From Streptomyces sp. H27-C3 (GTDB lineage Bacteria > Actinomycetota > Actinomycetes > Streptomycetales > Streptomycetaceae), in assembly GCF_030063415.1 (NCBI RefSeq), contig NZ_JASITA010000050.1, forward strand, positions 14,885 through 48,678: a stretch of 33,794 bases of DNA, read 5' to 3'. Position numbers and translations under genes: made by a program. Positions 1 to 7,119 of this stretch are shown here, one piece after another (positions within the stretch are counted from its first letter, which is position 1; every line of letters begins with the position of its first letter). The notes beneath the pieces are model-generated. The model saw only the letters and a list, made by a program, of their open reading frames with translations. It searched no databases and was not told where the DNA came from.

Positions 1-35
1 CGCGTCCGGCGCCGCGGGCGCCCCTGTGCGTACTG

Positions 36-89
36 GTCGCGTACGGCTGCTCTTCACAGCTCGTCGCGTACGGCTGTTCTTTACGGCTC
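36..89. repeat. 27-bp tandem duplication over the phoP 3' end
   Basis: Two 27-nt copies (36-62 and 63-89) lie head to tail and differ at 3 positions. The inner copy contains the phoP stop (TAA) and the last codons; the outer copy carries the equivalent triplet as TGA. The duplication leaves PhoP intact because it copies sequence outward from the stop. Confidence 0.75.
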
Positions 90-761
90 GAACTTGTAGC
101 CCAGGCCGCGCACCGTCACCAGATACCTGGGCGCACCCGGGTCCGGCTCGATCTTGGCGCGCAGGCGCTTCACATGGACGTCGAGGGTCTTGGTGTCGCC
201 CACGTAGTCCGCGCCCCAGACCCGGTCGATCAGCTGCATACGGGTCAGCACGCGACCGGCGTTCCTCAGCAGCATCTCCAGCAGGTCGAACTCCTTCAGG
301 GGCAGGTCGACCTTGCCGCCCGAGACGGTGACCACGTGGCGGTCGACGTCCATCCGGACGGGACCGGCCTCCAGGGCCGCCGGGGAGGCCTCCTCGGGCT
401 CGCCGCGGCGGCGCAGGACCGCGCGGATGCGGGCGACCAGCTCCCGGGAGGAGAAGGGCTTGGTGACGTAGTCGTCGGCTCCTATTTCCAGACCGACGAC
501 CTTGTCGATCTCGCTGTCCTTGGCCGTCACCATGATGACCGGGACATTGGAACGGCTGCGCAGCTGGCGGCAGACCTCGGTGCCGGGCAGGCCGGGGAGC
601 ATCAGGTCGAGGAGGACGAGGTCGGCGCCGTTGCGCTCGAACTCGTCGAGTCCGTCGGGGCCGGTGGCCGCGATGGCGACCTCGAAGCCTTCCTTGCGGA
701 GCATGTACGACAGGACGTCGCTGAAGGATTCCTCATCCTCTACGACGAGCACTCGGGTCAC
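81..761 (-). CDS. phoP: PhoP response regulator (RegX3/OmpR-PhoB family)
   Basis: Master transcription factor of the phosphate-starvation regulon; it binds PHO boxes after phosphorylation by PhoR. The 226-aa protein has an N-terminal receiver domain (about 1-118) with acidic pocket E8/D9, phosphoacceptor D52 in the motif VLLDLMLP, T79 and K101. A C-terminal winged-helix domain (about 130-226) ends in the typical VTVRGLGYKFEP. The start is GTG at 761 and overlaps the phoR stop by 4 nt (GTGA), so the pair is translationally coupled. The two-component pair sits divergent from phoU behind PHO boxes, the usual Streptomyces arrangement, which supports PhoP over other OmpR-type regulators. The short Ala/Glu-rich linker (about 119-135) is unremarkable. 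Identification is very secure. Confidence 0.97.
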   Translation of the reverse strand: MTRVLVVEDEESFSDVLSYMLRKEGFEVAIAATGPDGLDEFERNGADLVLLDLMLPGLPGTEVCRQLRSRSNVPVIMVTAKDSEIDKVVGLEIGADDYVTKPFSSRELVARIRAVLRRRGEPEEASPAALEAGPVRMDVDRHVVTVSGGKVDLPLKEFDLLEMLLRNAGRVLTRMQLIDRVWGADYVGDTKTLDVHVKRLRAKIEPDPGAPRYLVTVRGLGYKFEP

Positions 762-2020
762 GGAAGGACCTCCGGGGCAGGAATGGGTTCGCGAGCAGTG
801 GTCTCGGTGGTCTCAACGGTCTGAGTGGTCTCGTAGGGGCCCGTCGCCGGTGTCCGGACCCGCTGTGCGGCTGCCTCGGGCAGCCGCAGGGTGAAGGTGG
901 AGCCCTGTCCTTCCGAGCTCCACACGGTGACTTCCCCGCCGTGCGACGCGGCCACGTGCTTGACGATGGCCAAGCCCAGGCCCGTACCGCCGGTGGCGCG
1001 AGAGCGGGCCGGGTCGACGCGGTAGAAGCGCTCGAAGACGCGCTCGCGGTCCTTCTCCGAGATGCCGATCCCCTGGTCGGTGACGGCGATCTCGATCAGG
1101 TCGCCGCCGGGGGCGGACACCCTGCGGCCCGCTATGCCGACGCGAGTGCGGGCGGCGCTGTAGTTGACCGCGTTCTCGACGAGGTTGCCGAGGGCGGCGG
1201 CGAGCTGGCCGCGGTTTCCCCAGATGCGCAGGCCGGCGGCGCCGCCGGCGGCCATGGTGATCTGTTTGGTGGACGCGGCGTGCCGGCTGCGGTCGATGGC
1301 CTCGGCGACCAGTTCGTCGACCCGGACCGGCTCGGCGTCCTCCAGCGGGTCGTCGTTCTGGACTCGGGAAAGATCAATGAGCTCTTGGACCAGATTGGTG
1401 AGACGGGTCGCCTCGATCTGCATCCGGCCGGCGAAACGGGTCACCGCCTCGGGGTCGTCCGAGGCGTCCATGACGGCCTCGGAGAGCAGCGAGAGTGCAC
1501 CGGTCGGGGTCTTGAGCTCGTGGCTGACGTTCGCGACAAAGTCGCGCCGTACCGCTTCGATGCGGCGGGCCTCGGTGAGGTCCTCGACCAGCAGGAGGAC
1601 CAGGCGGGAGCCGAGCGGGGCGACGCGGGCGGAGACCGCGAGTGCCTCGCCCCGGCCGGTGCCGCGGCGGGGCAGGTCCAGCTCGACCTGGCGTATCTCG
1701 CCGTCGCGGCGGGTGTCCCTGGCCATGTGCAGCATGGGATCGACGGACAGCTTGCCGCCCCGGACGAGCCCGAGGGAGTACGCCGCCGAGCTGGCCTTGA
1801 CCACGTTGTCGCTCTCGTCGAGCACGACGGCGGAGGAGCGCAGCACGGAGAGCACGGTGTCCACGCCCGGCGGCAGTGCGGCGTTCACGTCGGGCCGCAG
1901 GGAGGACCGGGTGGGCTTGGCCTGGTCGCGCTCGCTCCAGCGGAACGCCAGCATGGCGATCACACCGGTACACAGTCCGGCGATCGATGCTGCTGCGGCG
2001 ACTGCCGCGTCCACGTCCAT
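758..2020 (-). CDS. phoR: PhoR sensor histidine kinase (SenX3 type)
   Basis: Phosphate-responsive sensor kinase that phosphorylates PhoP. The 420-aa protein has a single obvious membrane segment near the N-terminus (about 8-27), no large extracellular loop, and a PAS-like cytoplasmic region (about 55-150). The HisKA domain carries H167 in FVANVSHELKTP. The ATPase domain has the N box NLVENAVNYS (279-288), G1 DQGIGI (315-320) and G2 GGTGLGL (344-350). The lack of an external sensor domain fits the PhoR/SenX3 class, which is thought to read transporter or PhoU state rather than external phosphate. The ATG at 2020 is the first gene of the phoR-phoP operon; its stop overlaps phoP by 4 nt. The C-terminus is a Thr/Glu-rich tail of no known role. 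Confidence 0.95.
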   Translation of the reverse strand: MDVDAAVAAAASIAGLCTGVIAMLAFRWSERDQAKPTRSSLRPDVNAALPPGVDTVLSVLRSSAVVLDESDNVVKASSAAYSLGLVRGGKLSVDPMLHMARDTRRDGEIRQVELDLPRRGTGRGEALAVSARVAPLGSRLVLLLVEDLTEARRIEAVRRDFVANVSHELKTPTGALSLLSEAVMDASDDPEAVTRFAGRMQIEATRLTNLVQELIDLSRVQNDDPLEDAEPVRVDELVAEAIDRSRHAASTKQITMAAGGAAGLRIWGNRGQLAAALGNLVENAVNYSAARTRVGIAGRRVSAPGGDLIEIAVTDQGIGISEKDRERVFERFYRVDPARSRATGGTGLGLAIVKHVAASHGGEVTVWSSEGQGSTFTLRLPEAAAQRVRTPATGPYETTQTVETTETTAREPIPAPEVLP

Positions 2021-2093
2021 GCACCCAGGTTAAGCGGGTGTAAGGAGACTTCCCCAGCCAAATGGGTGGCTACTCGAACAGTCGTCGCCCAGA

Positions 2094-2126
2094 GTTCACC
2101 GAGGGGACCGTGCTGGTTCACTTCGG
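2094..2126 (+). promoter_or_regulatory. PHO box 1 (PhoP operator) between phoR and phoU
   Basis: Three consecutive 11-nt units: GTTCACCGAGG at 2094, a degenerate unit at 2105, and GTTCACTTCGG at 2116. Two good GTTCAC units exactly 22 nt apart with a weak unit between them is the known Streptomyces PHO-box architecture. It is nearer to phoR and probably serves the phoRP promoter, but could serve both directions. Confidence 0.85.
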
Positions 2127-2166
2127 CCGTGCGGATCCGGCCCGGGGCGGATCTCCGAATCCCAGA

Positions 2167-2199
2167 GTTCACCGGGGAGACGGTATCGGTTCACTCGGG
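2167..2199 (+). promoter_or_regulatory. PHO box 2 (PhoP operator) upstream of phoU
   Basis: GTTCACCGGGG at 2167 and GTTCACTCGGG at 2189, again exactly 22 nt apart with a degenerate 11-mer between them. It ends about 80 nt before the phoU start, so it probably activates phoU. It is not in register with box 1 (51 nt between nearest strong units), so the two look like separate operators. Confidence 0.85.
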
Positions 2200-2280
2200 G
2201 TGCCGGAAACGGATGCGTGACGGACGGAACGTGGGAGCGTGGGGTTCAGAGGCCTCCCGGAGTACTAGAGAGGGACTTTC

Positions 2281-2982
2281 ATGCGCGACGCGTACCACGA
2301 GGAACTTGACTCGATCGGCGAAGACCTGGTCGAGATGGCCCGGCTGGTCGGCTCGGCGATCGGTCGGGCGACCACGTCCATGCTCGACGCGGACCTCAAG
2401 CTCGCCGAGAGCGTGATCGCCGCCGACCAGAAGGTCGACGATCTCCAGCACGACCTGGAGGCACGGGCCATAGCCCTGCTGGCCCGCCAGCAGCCTGTCG
2501 CCACCGACCTGCGGATCGTCGTCACCTCACTGCGGATGAGCGCCGACCTGGAGCGCTCGGGAGACCTGGCCCAGCACGTGGCCAAGCTCGCCCGGCTGCG
2601 CTTCCCGGCCACCGCCGTGCCGCACGACCTGCACGCGACCATCCTGGAGATGGGCCAGCTCGCGCAGCGCCTGATGGCGAAGGCGGCGGAGGTCATCATC
2701 ACCAAGGACGTCGACCTGGCGCTCCAGCTGGAGCAGGACGACGACGAGATGGACCTGCTGCACCGCACGCTGTTCCAGCACCTGATGGACGACCGCTGGA
2801 AGCACGGCATCGAGACGGCGGTCGACGTGACGCTCCTCGGCCGCTACTACGAGCGCTTCGCCGACCACGCGGTGTCGGTGGCCAAGCGGGTCGTGTACCT
2901 GGTGACGGGCGAGCACGCGGACGAGCTCCAGGCGGCGAACGCGGCGGCGACACCGACGGCGGCGCCGGTCGATGGCGTATAG
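2281..2982 (+). CDS. phoU: PhoU phosphate-signalling protein
   Basis: Cytoplasmic negative modulator that links phosphate status to the PhoR kinase. The 233-aa protein consists of two PhoU three-helix domains (about 1-105 and 115-215), opening with MRDAYHEELDSIGEDLVEMA. It contains the metal-binding type acidic/Asp signatures of the family (for example DLRIVVTSLRMSADLERSGD and YYERFADHAVSVAKR). The length is normal. The ATG at 2281 follows a weak GAGAGGG. It is divergent from phoR-phoP behind PHO boxes, so it belongs to the regulon it modulates. The short Ala/Pro tail after residue 215 is not conserved in the family. Identification is very secure. Confidence 0.96.
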   Translation: MRDAYHEELDSIGEDLVEMARLVGSAIGRATTSMLDADLKLAESVIAADQKVDDLQHDLEARAIALLARQQPVATDLRIVVTSLRMSADLERSGDLAQHVAKLARLRFPATAVPHDLHATILEMGQLAQRLMAKAAEVIITKDVDLALQLEQDDDEMDLLHRTLFQHLMDDRWKHGIETAVDVTLLGRYYERFADHAVSVAKRVVYLVTGEHADELQAANAAATPTAAPVDGV

Positions 2983-3103
2983 GGCGCGTGTTCCGGAGCG
3001 AGCGCACGGGGTGACTGCGCGCGTGCGCGGTTGATGCGCCCGCCCCGGTGGGCATGAGATGGGCAGTAGGAGTACGCCACGTACCCCTTCGAGGAGGACC
3101 CTC

Positions 3104-3259
3104 ATGGCCGATTCCCCCACGCCCAACTCCCAGCAGGAACCGCGGTCCGACCGCGCGCACCTGCCCACCACCCCCGTCCTCGGCGCCTGCGGCTGCGGCT
3201 CGGGCTGCTCCTGCGGCTGCCAGTCCGGCGGGCCGTGCCAGTGCGGCGGCTGCGGCTAG
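3104..3259 (+). CDS. mtpA: Cys-rich metallothionein-like small protein (MtpA type)
   Basis: A 51-aa protein with ten cysteines packed into the last 20 residues as CGCG, CSCGC and CQCGGCG clusters, typical of a small metal-chelating (metallothionein-like) protein. The first 30 residues are polar and cysteine-free. The ATG at 3104 is chosen because GAGGAGGA lies just upstream; an in-frame upstream Met at 3059 would add 15 residues but lacks a good ribosome site. It lies 120 nt downstream of phoU in the same direction. From memory, the equivalent S. coelicolor gene next to phoU is called mtpA and is described as metallothionein-like and PHO-linked; the name is transferred on position and composition only. 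The function, metal buffering during phosphate stress, is inferred. Confidence 0.75.
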   Translation: MADSPTPNSQQEPRSDRAHLPTTPVLGACGCGSGCSCGCQSGGPCQCGGCG

Positions 3260-3314
3260 CGGCGGTCGCCCGCCCGCGAAGGCGATACGAAAGGGCACCC
3301 GCCTCCGCCTTGAG

Positions 3315-4605
3315 TTCTAGTGGTCGTCGCAACACCCCAGCTCAGGGGATGCGATGGAATTCGAGATCCGTAAGGACCGGTCAGCTCAGGGACCCAGGAA
3401 GCTGGTCCGGGAGCGGGCGGCATACTTCCTGCTCATGCAGCAAGGCATGAGCAGCCGGGAAGCGTGCCAGATCGTCGGCATCGATGTTCGGACCGGCAAG
3501 AAGTGGCGTAACGGGCGCCATGCGTCCGGCAAGCAGAAGAGGGCGGTACCTCCAGTCAACTCGGAGGTACCGCCCTCCGCGCCGTCCCGATACCTGTGCG
3601 AGGCCGATCGGATCCACATCGCCGACCGGGTGCGGGAGAAGGCGACGGTCCGGGCGATCGCCGCCGAGCTGGGCCGCAGCTCGTCCACGGTCAGCCGGGA
3701 GATCCGCCGCAACCGGCACCCGGCGGGCGGCCAATACCGCCCGCATGCCGCCCAGGCCCAAGCTGAAAGCCGCCGGCCCCGCCCCAAACCCGGGAAGATC
3801 GGCCAGAACCTTGAGCTGCGGGACTTCATCCAAGACCATCTGCGCCTGAAATGGAGCCCGGAACAGATCTGCGAGACCCCGCGCATCAGGTTTCCCGACC
3901 GGCCGGAGATGCGCGTGGTCCACGAGACGATCTACCAGGCCCTCTACGTCCAGGGTCGCGGAGAACTACGCCGCGAACCGGCCCGGGCCTTGCGATCGGG
4001 CCGTGCCCGCCGCAAGCCCCACCGGCAGGCCGCCCGGCGCCAGCCGCGCTTCTCGACCCCCATGGTCATGATCAGCGAACGGCCTGCGGAGGCGGAGGAC
4101 CGGGCCGTCCCCGGCCACTGGGAAGGCGACCTCATCATCGGCCGGGGCACCCGCTCGGCGATCGGCACGCTCGTCGAACGCAGCACCCGTTACGTGATGC
4201 TGGTCCACCTGCCCACCGGCCACAACGCAGCGGACACCCGCGACGCCCTGGCCGAGACGGCGCAAAGCCTTCCACCCCATCTCAAGCGGTCCCTCACCTG
4301 GGACCAGGGCTGCGAGATGGCCGCCCATCAGTCCTTCAGCATTGCCACCGACATCCCGGTCTACTTCTGCGACCCCGGCAGCCCCTGGCGACGCGGATCG
4401 AACGAGAACACCAACGGCCTGCTCCGCCAGTACTTCCCCAAGGGCACCGACCTCTCGGTCCACACCCGCGACGACCTCGACGCCGTCGCCGCCGAACTCA
4501 ACAGCCGACCACGCAAGACGCTCGGCTGGGAAACCCCAGCCGAGCGTCTGTCAAAACTGCTCGCGGCCTAGCCAAACCGACCACGTGTCGCCACGACCCC
4601 TCGAA
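3315..4605 (+). mobile_element. IS30-family insertion sequence
   Basis: A complete element: one transposase gene bracketed by imperfect terminal inverted repeats at 3315-3335 and 4585-4605, 17 of 21 positions matching, with a strong inner core (GGTCGTCGCAACAC on the left; GGTCGTGGCGACAC reading inward on the right). Length is about 1.29 kb, normal for the family. No convincing target-site duplication is visible; IS30 elements make only 2-3 bp. It sits between the metallothionein-like gene and a small unknown gene, and disrupts nothing recognisable. Confidence 0.8.
3354..4571 (+). CDS. IS30-family transposase
   Basis: DDE transposase that moves the surrounding element. The 405-aa protein has an N-terminal helix-turn-helix region (about 15-60), a second IS30-type HTH (about 85-120, with ATVRAIAAELGRSSSTVSRE), and a C-terminal rve-type catalytic core. 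The catalytic triad is intact: D259 in GHWEGDLIIG, D317 in TWDQG, and E351 in SNENTNGLLRQYFPKGTD. It ends at the usual distance from the catalytic Glu. No frameshift or stop is seen, so the enzyme could be active. The ATG at 3354 lies just inside the left terminal repeat; a clear ribosome site (CAGGGGATGCG) is weak. Confidence 0.93.
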   Translation: MEFEIRKDRSAQGPRKLVRERAAYFLLMQQGMSSREACQIVGIDVRTGKKWRNGRHASGKQKRAVPPVNSEVPPSAPSRYLCEADRIHIADRVREKATVRAIAAELGRSSSTVSREIRRNRHPAGGQYRPHAAQAQAESRRPRPKPGKIGQNLELRDFIQDHLRLKWSPEQICETPRIRFPDRPEMRVVHETIYQALYVQGRGELRREPARALRSGRARRKPHRQAARRQPRFSTPMVMISERPAEAEDRAVPGHWEGDLIIGRGTRSAIGTLVERSTRYVMLVHLPTGHNAADTRDALAETAQSLPPHLKRSLTWDQGCEMAAHQSFSIATDIPVYFCDPGSPWRRGSNENTNGLLRQYFPKGTDLSVHTRDDLDAVAAELNSRPRKTLGWETPAERLSKLLAA

Positions 4606-4742
4606 TCCAAGGTCAGGACGGGGCCCTTTCGGTGGTGCTCGACGCGGCTTGCTGCGTCTGCCTCTCCCGGAATGCGCAGGTCGGCTGACCGGCCGGCGCC
4701 TGCGCGTCCCGCACCCTCGCGCACTCAACAGACGGCAGAGGC

Positions 4743-4910
4743 TCACTTGTTACGGCGTCTGCCCGCCCTCTTCTTCAGCTCCCCCTGCCCGCGTTTCGTC
4801 CACACGCCCTGATGGAGGTAACACCGCGATGTGCCCTTCATCGTTTTGTTGGCACAGCGGCCTCCGGCCGCCGTAGGCCAGCCGCATCTCCCCTGCCTCC
4901 ACTCCCCCAC
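4743..4910 (-). CDS. Small Cys/His protein, DUF5763-like zinc-knuckle motif
   Basis: About 55 aa. It carries the spacing C-x8-C-x10-C-x2-H in CGWPTAAGGRC and RCYLH, which resembles small DUF5763-type proteins (pattern C..T..G..C.......C..H) that probably bind zinc. The C-terminus is strongly basic (GELKKRAGRRRNK), as in nucleic-acid-binding proteins. The start is unsure: GTG at 4910 follows a G-rich stretch, while the frame stays open to an ATG at 5210. The extra 100 residues have no family character and would run into the terminator at 5192-5227, so the short form is preferred. Function is unknown. It lies between the IS30 copy and the left attachment site, outside the integrated element. 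Confidence 0.45.
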   Translation of the reverse strand: MGEWRQGRCGWPTAAGGRCANKTMKGTSRCYLHQGVWTKRGQGELKKRAGRRRNK

Positions 4911-5191
4911 CGTGCACCCCCGGTAGCCCGCACTCGCCGACCAACAGCGTGCGCCACCGTGTAGGGACAGGACAGAGCGCACAACCGGCGGCATCGGACC
5001 GACCAGGCGCACGCGGGTGCGTACCGCAGGTTCACATGCGAACAGGAGATCGCTCTCAGGGGTACGCGGACATCTGATGCCGAGCAGCCGTGACCGCGCG
5101 GGGAAGGCCCTCGGCAAGGCCTTACGGGCGAACGAACCTCCGCGCTGAGCGCCCAGGAGGGCCCGGCGGCGGGGGCCCAGCGCAGCAAACA
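4911..5191. other. Intergenic stretch, no gene seen
   Basis: Open frames here are the upstream extension of the small Cys/His gene and antisense shadows. No tRNA cloverleaf, promoter or repeat could be supported. Confidence 0.4.
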
Positions 5192-5227
5192 GCCCCCCAC
5201 CTCGCGGCAAACCCGCAGGTGGGGGGC
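5192..5227 (-). terminator. Stranded ancestral terminator of the gpm gene
   Basis: On the minus strand, GCCCCCCACCT and AGGTGGGGGGC form a perfect 11-bp stem with a 14-nt loop, followed by TGTTTG. It stands 15 nt beyond the attL copy of the gpm 3' end. This is where the terminator of gpm would have been before the element inserted, so it now ends no gene. Confidence 0.7.
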
Positions 5228-5242
5228 TTCTCCGGCTCTGCT

Positions 5243-5260
5243 TACTTCTTCTTGCCCTGG
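5243..5260. other. attL: 18-bp copy of the gpm 3' end
   Basis: TACTTCTTCTTGCCCTGG, identical to 9905-9922, where it encodes the last residues (NQGKKK) and stop of gpm. One mismatch and three more matches follow on the right. Here the stop reads TAA (bases 5242-5244), while the copy now serving gpm reads TAG, so the two ends can be told apart. The length is typical of a tyrosine-recombinase attachment core. Confidence 0.85.
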
Positions 5261-5800
5261 GTCTGGGGTGCCCGTTTTTCGCCCCTGGTCAGCGAGCCGT
5301 GCGCCCCAACTGACCTGCGGTCGGGCGGTCGTTGTCGGTCGTCGTCGGTCGTCCTCGGAGGGCCCAGAGAGGGCCCTGCTCGGGGCCCCGCAGTGCCGCT
5401 AACGTTAGCGGCCCCGGTGGCCGGCCGACTCTACCGGTTCAGGCGAAGAGCAGGAAGGACCGCCCTTCGGGCGGGCGTCTCTCAGGCGCCCACTCCGGGA
5501 GGTCCCGACGGCCACCAGGCGACTGCGGGACGTGGACGCTGCCCCCTCTGAAGGGGATCGTTGAGCCACTCACGGCGTGGTGTGAGTGTCCGGCAGGCCA
5601 GGGAGGCGGGCGCTCTGGAGGGAGTTCTCCCTCTGGGCCTCCCTGACACCGAACAGCGGCGTGATCAGCGGAAACCGCCCCGATAGGGAGGCAGGGAGGC
5701 GCCAAAACGCCTCCCTGGAACTCTTCCAGAGTCCCGAAAACAGGGCAGGGGCGGGGGGCCCGAACCTCCCTACCGCCGGGCCAGTGCTGGGCATCCGGCC
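5261..5800. other. Non-coding left arm of the element with palindromes
   Basis: No credible gene. It holds an 18-bp palindrome GCCGCTAACGTTAGCGGC at 5395-5412 (operator-like). It also holds repeated CAGGGAGGC/GCCTCCCTG words around 5602-5717, including a perfect 10-bp stem with a 6-nt loop at 5692-5717. Confidence 0.6.
5692..5717. terminator. Hairpin with CAGGGAGGCG stem
   Basis: CAGGGAGGCG (5692-5701), loop CCAAAA, CGCCTCCCTG (5708-5717). A perfect stem, but without a T-run, so it could equally be one copy of the AGGGAGGC repeat family rather than a terminator. Confidence 0.35.
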
Positions 5801-5832
5801 GAAGAGACCACGCCCCCTCTTGGGAGCGTCAG

Positions 5833-5945
5833 CTTGTCGCTTGTCGCTTGTCTTGTCGCTTGTCGTCCCCAGGTCAGACCTGTATGTGATCCGCTGAGGG
5901 CCCTCCATGGGTCCTTCTTGGCGGTGAGGCGACAAGTGACAAGCG
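5833..5945. repeat. CTTGTCG iteron-like array with inverted copies
   Basis: Four CTTGTCG units at 5833, 5840, 5852 and 5859, plus a partial one at 5847, are followed by inverted copies CGACAAG (5930-5936) and TGACAAGCG (5937-5945). The whole block lies inside a 150-bp insertion that interrupts the left copy of the inverted repeat flanking the acetyltransferase. Confidence 0.7.
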
Positions 5946-5968
5946 GGCACCACACGGGGCAGTCCCTG

Positions 5969-6034
5969 CCCCCACTGAAAAGCCTCGTTCAAGCGCCACG
6001 TGGCGGGAGAGGCAAGACTGCGGCCACGCGGGAT
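5969..6034 (+). repeat. Left 66-bp inverted repeat flanking the acetyltransferase
   Basis: Sixty-six nucleotides that recur as a reverse complement at 7120-7185 with a single mismatch. A further 19-20 bp of the outer arm (GCCGAAGAGACCAC...) is found at 5797-5816, separated from this copy by about 150 bp of CTTGTCG-repeat DNA. Confidence 0.85.
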
Positions 6035-6043
6035 GCCCTCCCG

Positions 6044-6167
6044 CCTGTCTGTCACCTGTCACCGCCCTCGCGGCCTCTCTCGCGGGCCCTGCCAGGTATT
6101 TGACCTCACCCCTGACCTGCGAAGTACAGGTGACAGACAGGTGACAGGTGACAGGCTGGATGACAGG
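6044..6167. repeat. GTGACAG iteron-like array, two inverted clusters
   Basis: One cluster of CTGTCAC-type words at 6044-6063 faces a longer cluster of GGTGACAG words at 6128-6167. GGTGACAGACAGG and GGTGACAGGTGACAGG are reverse complements of pieces of the first cluster. Such arrays serve as replication iterons, partition sites or transfer sites in actinomycete plasmids; which one applies here cannot be read from sequence. Confidence 0.65.
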
Positions 6168-6397
6168 CCCGAACTCCCGCGTCTACCTCAGCAAGCCCGG
6201 GGGAGCACGTTGGCCTGTGACAGCGAAGGTTCACTGATTGCCAGCGAAGGTTGACCACCGGATGGTTCGTGCCATCGATCCTTGATTGCCGGGTGCGGAG
6301 GACTGTCGGGACGCAGTGCCCGGTTCTCTCTCGCGTCCTGGACCGTAGCCTGACCTCGTCCTACCTGTCCTCGCCAGGAGCGTGAGCCAGCGCGGCA
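6168..6397. other. Intergenic stretch before the acetyltransferase
   Basis: Apart from the promoter at its end, only a short direct repeat GCGAAGGTT (6222 and 6244) is noticeable. No gene is supported. Confidence 0.4.
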
Positions 6398-6427
6398 TTC
6401 ACACGAACCCCACTTCGAAACGTATCT
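6398..6427 (+). promoter_or_regulatory. Promoter of a probably leaderless acetyltransferase mRNA
   Basis: TTCACA (6398-6403), an 18-bp spacer, TATCTT (6422-6427), with the ATG at 6437 only 10 nt beyond the -10 box. There is no Shine-Dalgarno sequence before the ATG. This geometry predicts transcription starting at or next to the start codon. Confidence 0.55.
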
Positions 6428-6436
6428 TTATCCATC

Positions 6437-6943
6437 ATGCGCAACTGGATCACGCGTGCTGAGACCAGCGCCGACACCGACGCCATCCGTGACATCAACC
6501 TCACCGCGTTCGAAACCTCCGAGGAGGCCGACCTCGTCGATGCACTGCGCGCCGACTCCTCCTGGGTCGAGGGCCTGTCCCTCGTCTCCGCCACCAGCAA
6601 CGGTCTTCTCGTCGGCTACGCGCTGCTGACCCGCTGCCACATCGGAGACATCCCGGCCCTGTGCCTCGCACCGTGTGCTGTCCGACCCGAGCACCAAAAG
6701 AGCGGTGCCGGCTCCGCAGCCGTCCGCGCCGCACTCGCGGCGGCCAAGGAGATGGGCGAGCACTACGTCGTCGTCCTGGGGCACCCGGCCTACTACCCCA
6801 GGTTCGGCTTCACCCGTGCCTCCGCCCACGGCATCAGCCTGAGCATCGACGTCCCGGACGAGGCCCTGATGGCCCTCACTCTTGATACCGATCACCTGCT
6901 GCCCAGCGGAACCGTCCACTACGCGGCACCGTTCGGCATCTGA
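6437..6943 (+). CDS. GNAT N-acetyltransferase (YhbS-like)
   Basis: Transfers an acetyl group from acetyl-CoA to an unknown amine. The 168-aa single GNAT domain has the CoA-binding P-loop HQKSGAGSAAVR (86-97), preceded by the strand LAPCAVRP, and the YhbS-type motif VVLGHPAYYPRFGF (112-125). It is full length with no frameshift, the only intact metabolic gene in the element. It appears to be made from a leaderless mRNA (see promoter) and ends at a 15-bp-stem terminator. It lies within a 1.2-kb cassette bounded by 66-bp inverted repeats, suggesting that it arrived as a unit. The substrate is unknown; a resistance or detoxification role is only a guess. Confidence 0.9.
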   Translation: MRNWITRAETSADTDAIRDINLTAFETSEEADLVDALRADSSWVEGLSLVSATSNGLLVGYALLTRCHIGDIPALCLAPCAVRPEHQKSGAGSAAVRAALAAAKEMGEHYVVVLGHPAYYPRFGFTRASAHGISLSIDVPDEALMALTLDTDHLLPSGTVHYAAPFGI

Positions 6944-7007
6944 CCCTCCTGGGACAACTGCGCAGGTCACAGACATCACCAGGGACCAGATCATCTGAGA
7001 CGGGACA

Positions 7008-7051
7008 CAAGAGGAGCACCCCGCGCATGGTGGGGCGGGGTGCTCCTCTTG
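7008..7051 (+). terminator. Terminator after the acetyltransferase gene
   Basis: CAAGAGGAGCACCCC (7008-7022) and GGGGTGCTCCTCTTG (7037-7051) form a perfect 15-bp stem with a 14-nt loop. It is followed by CTTGTT rather than a long T-run, as is common in Streptomyces. Confidence 0.75.
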
Positions 7052-7119
7052 CTTGTTCGGGGCGTTCGCGGCCCACTCCCCACGTTGGTCGCCTTGCCGC
7101 ACAAGAGCCACGCAGGGGG

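Noticed and set aside
941..2416. A 491-codon plus-strand open frame
   Set aside because: Antisense to phoR, whose kinase motifs are unmistakable.
3305..4615. Target-site duplication of the IS30 copy
   Set aside because: The bases outside the inverted repeats (ending G on the left, starting T on the right) do not form a clear 2-3-bp duplication, and the exact ends are uncertain by a few bases.
4571..5260. tRNA gene at the left end of the integrated element
   Set aside because: Integrative elements usually sit at tRNA genes, so one was looked for. No acceptor stem, anticodon arm or T-loop was found; the repeat is the gpm 3' end.
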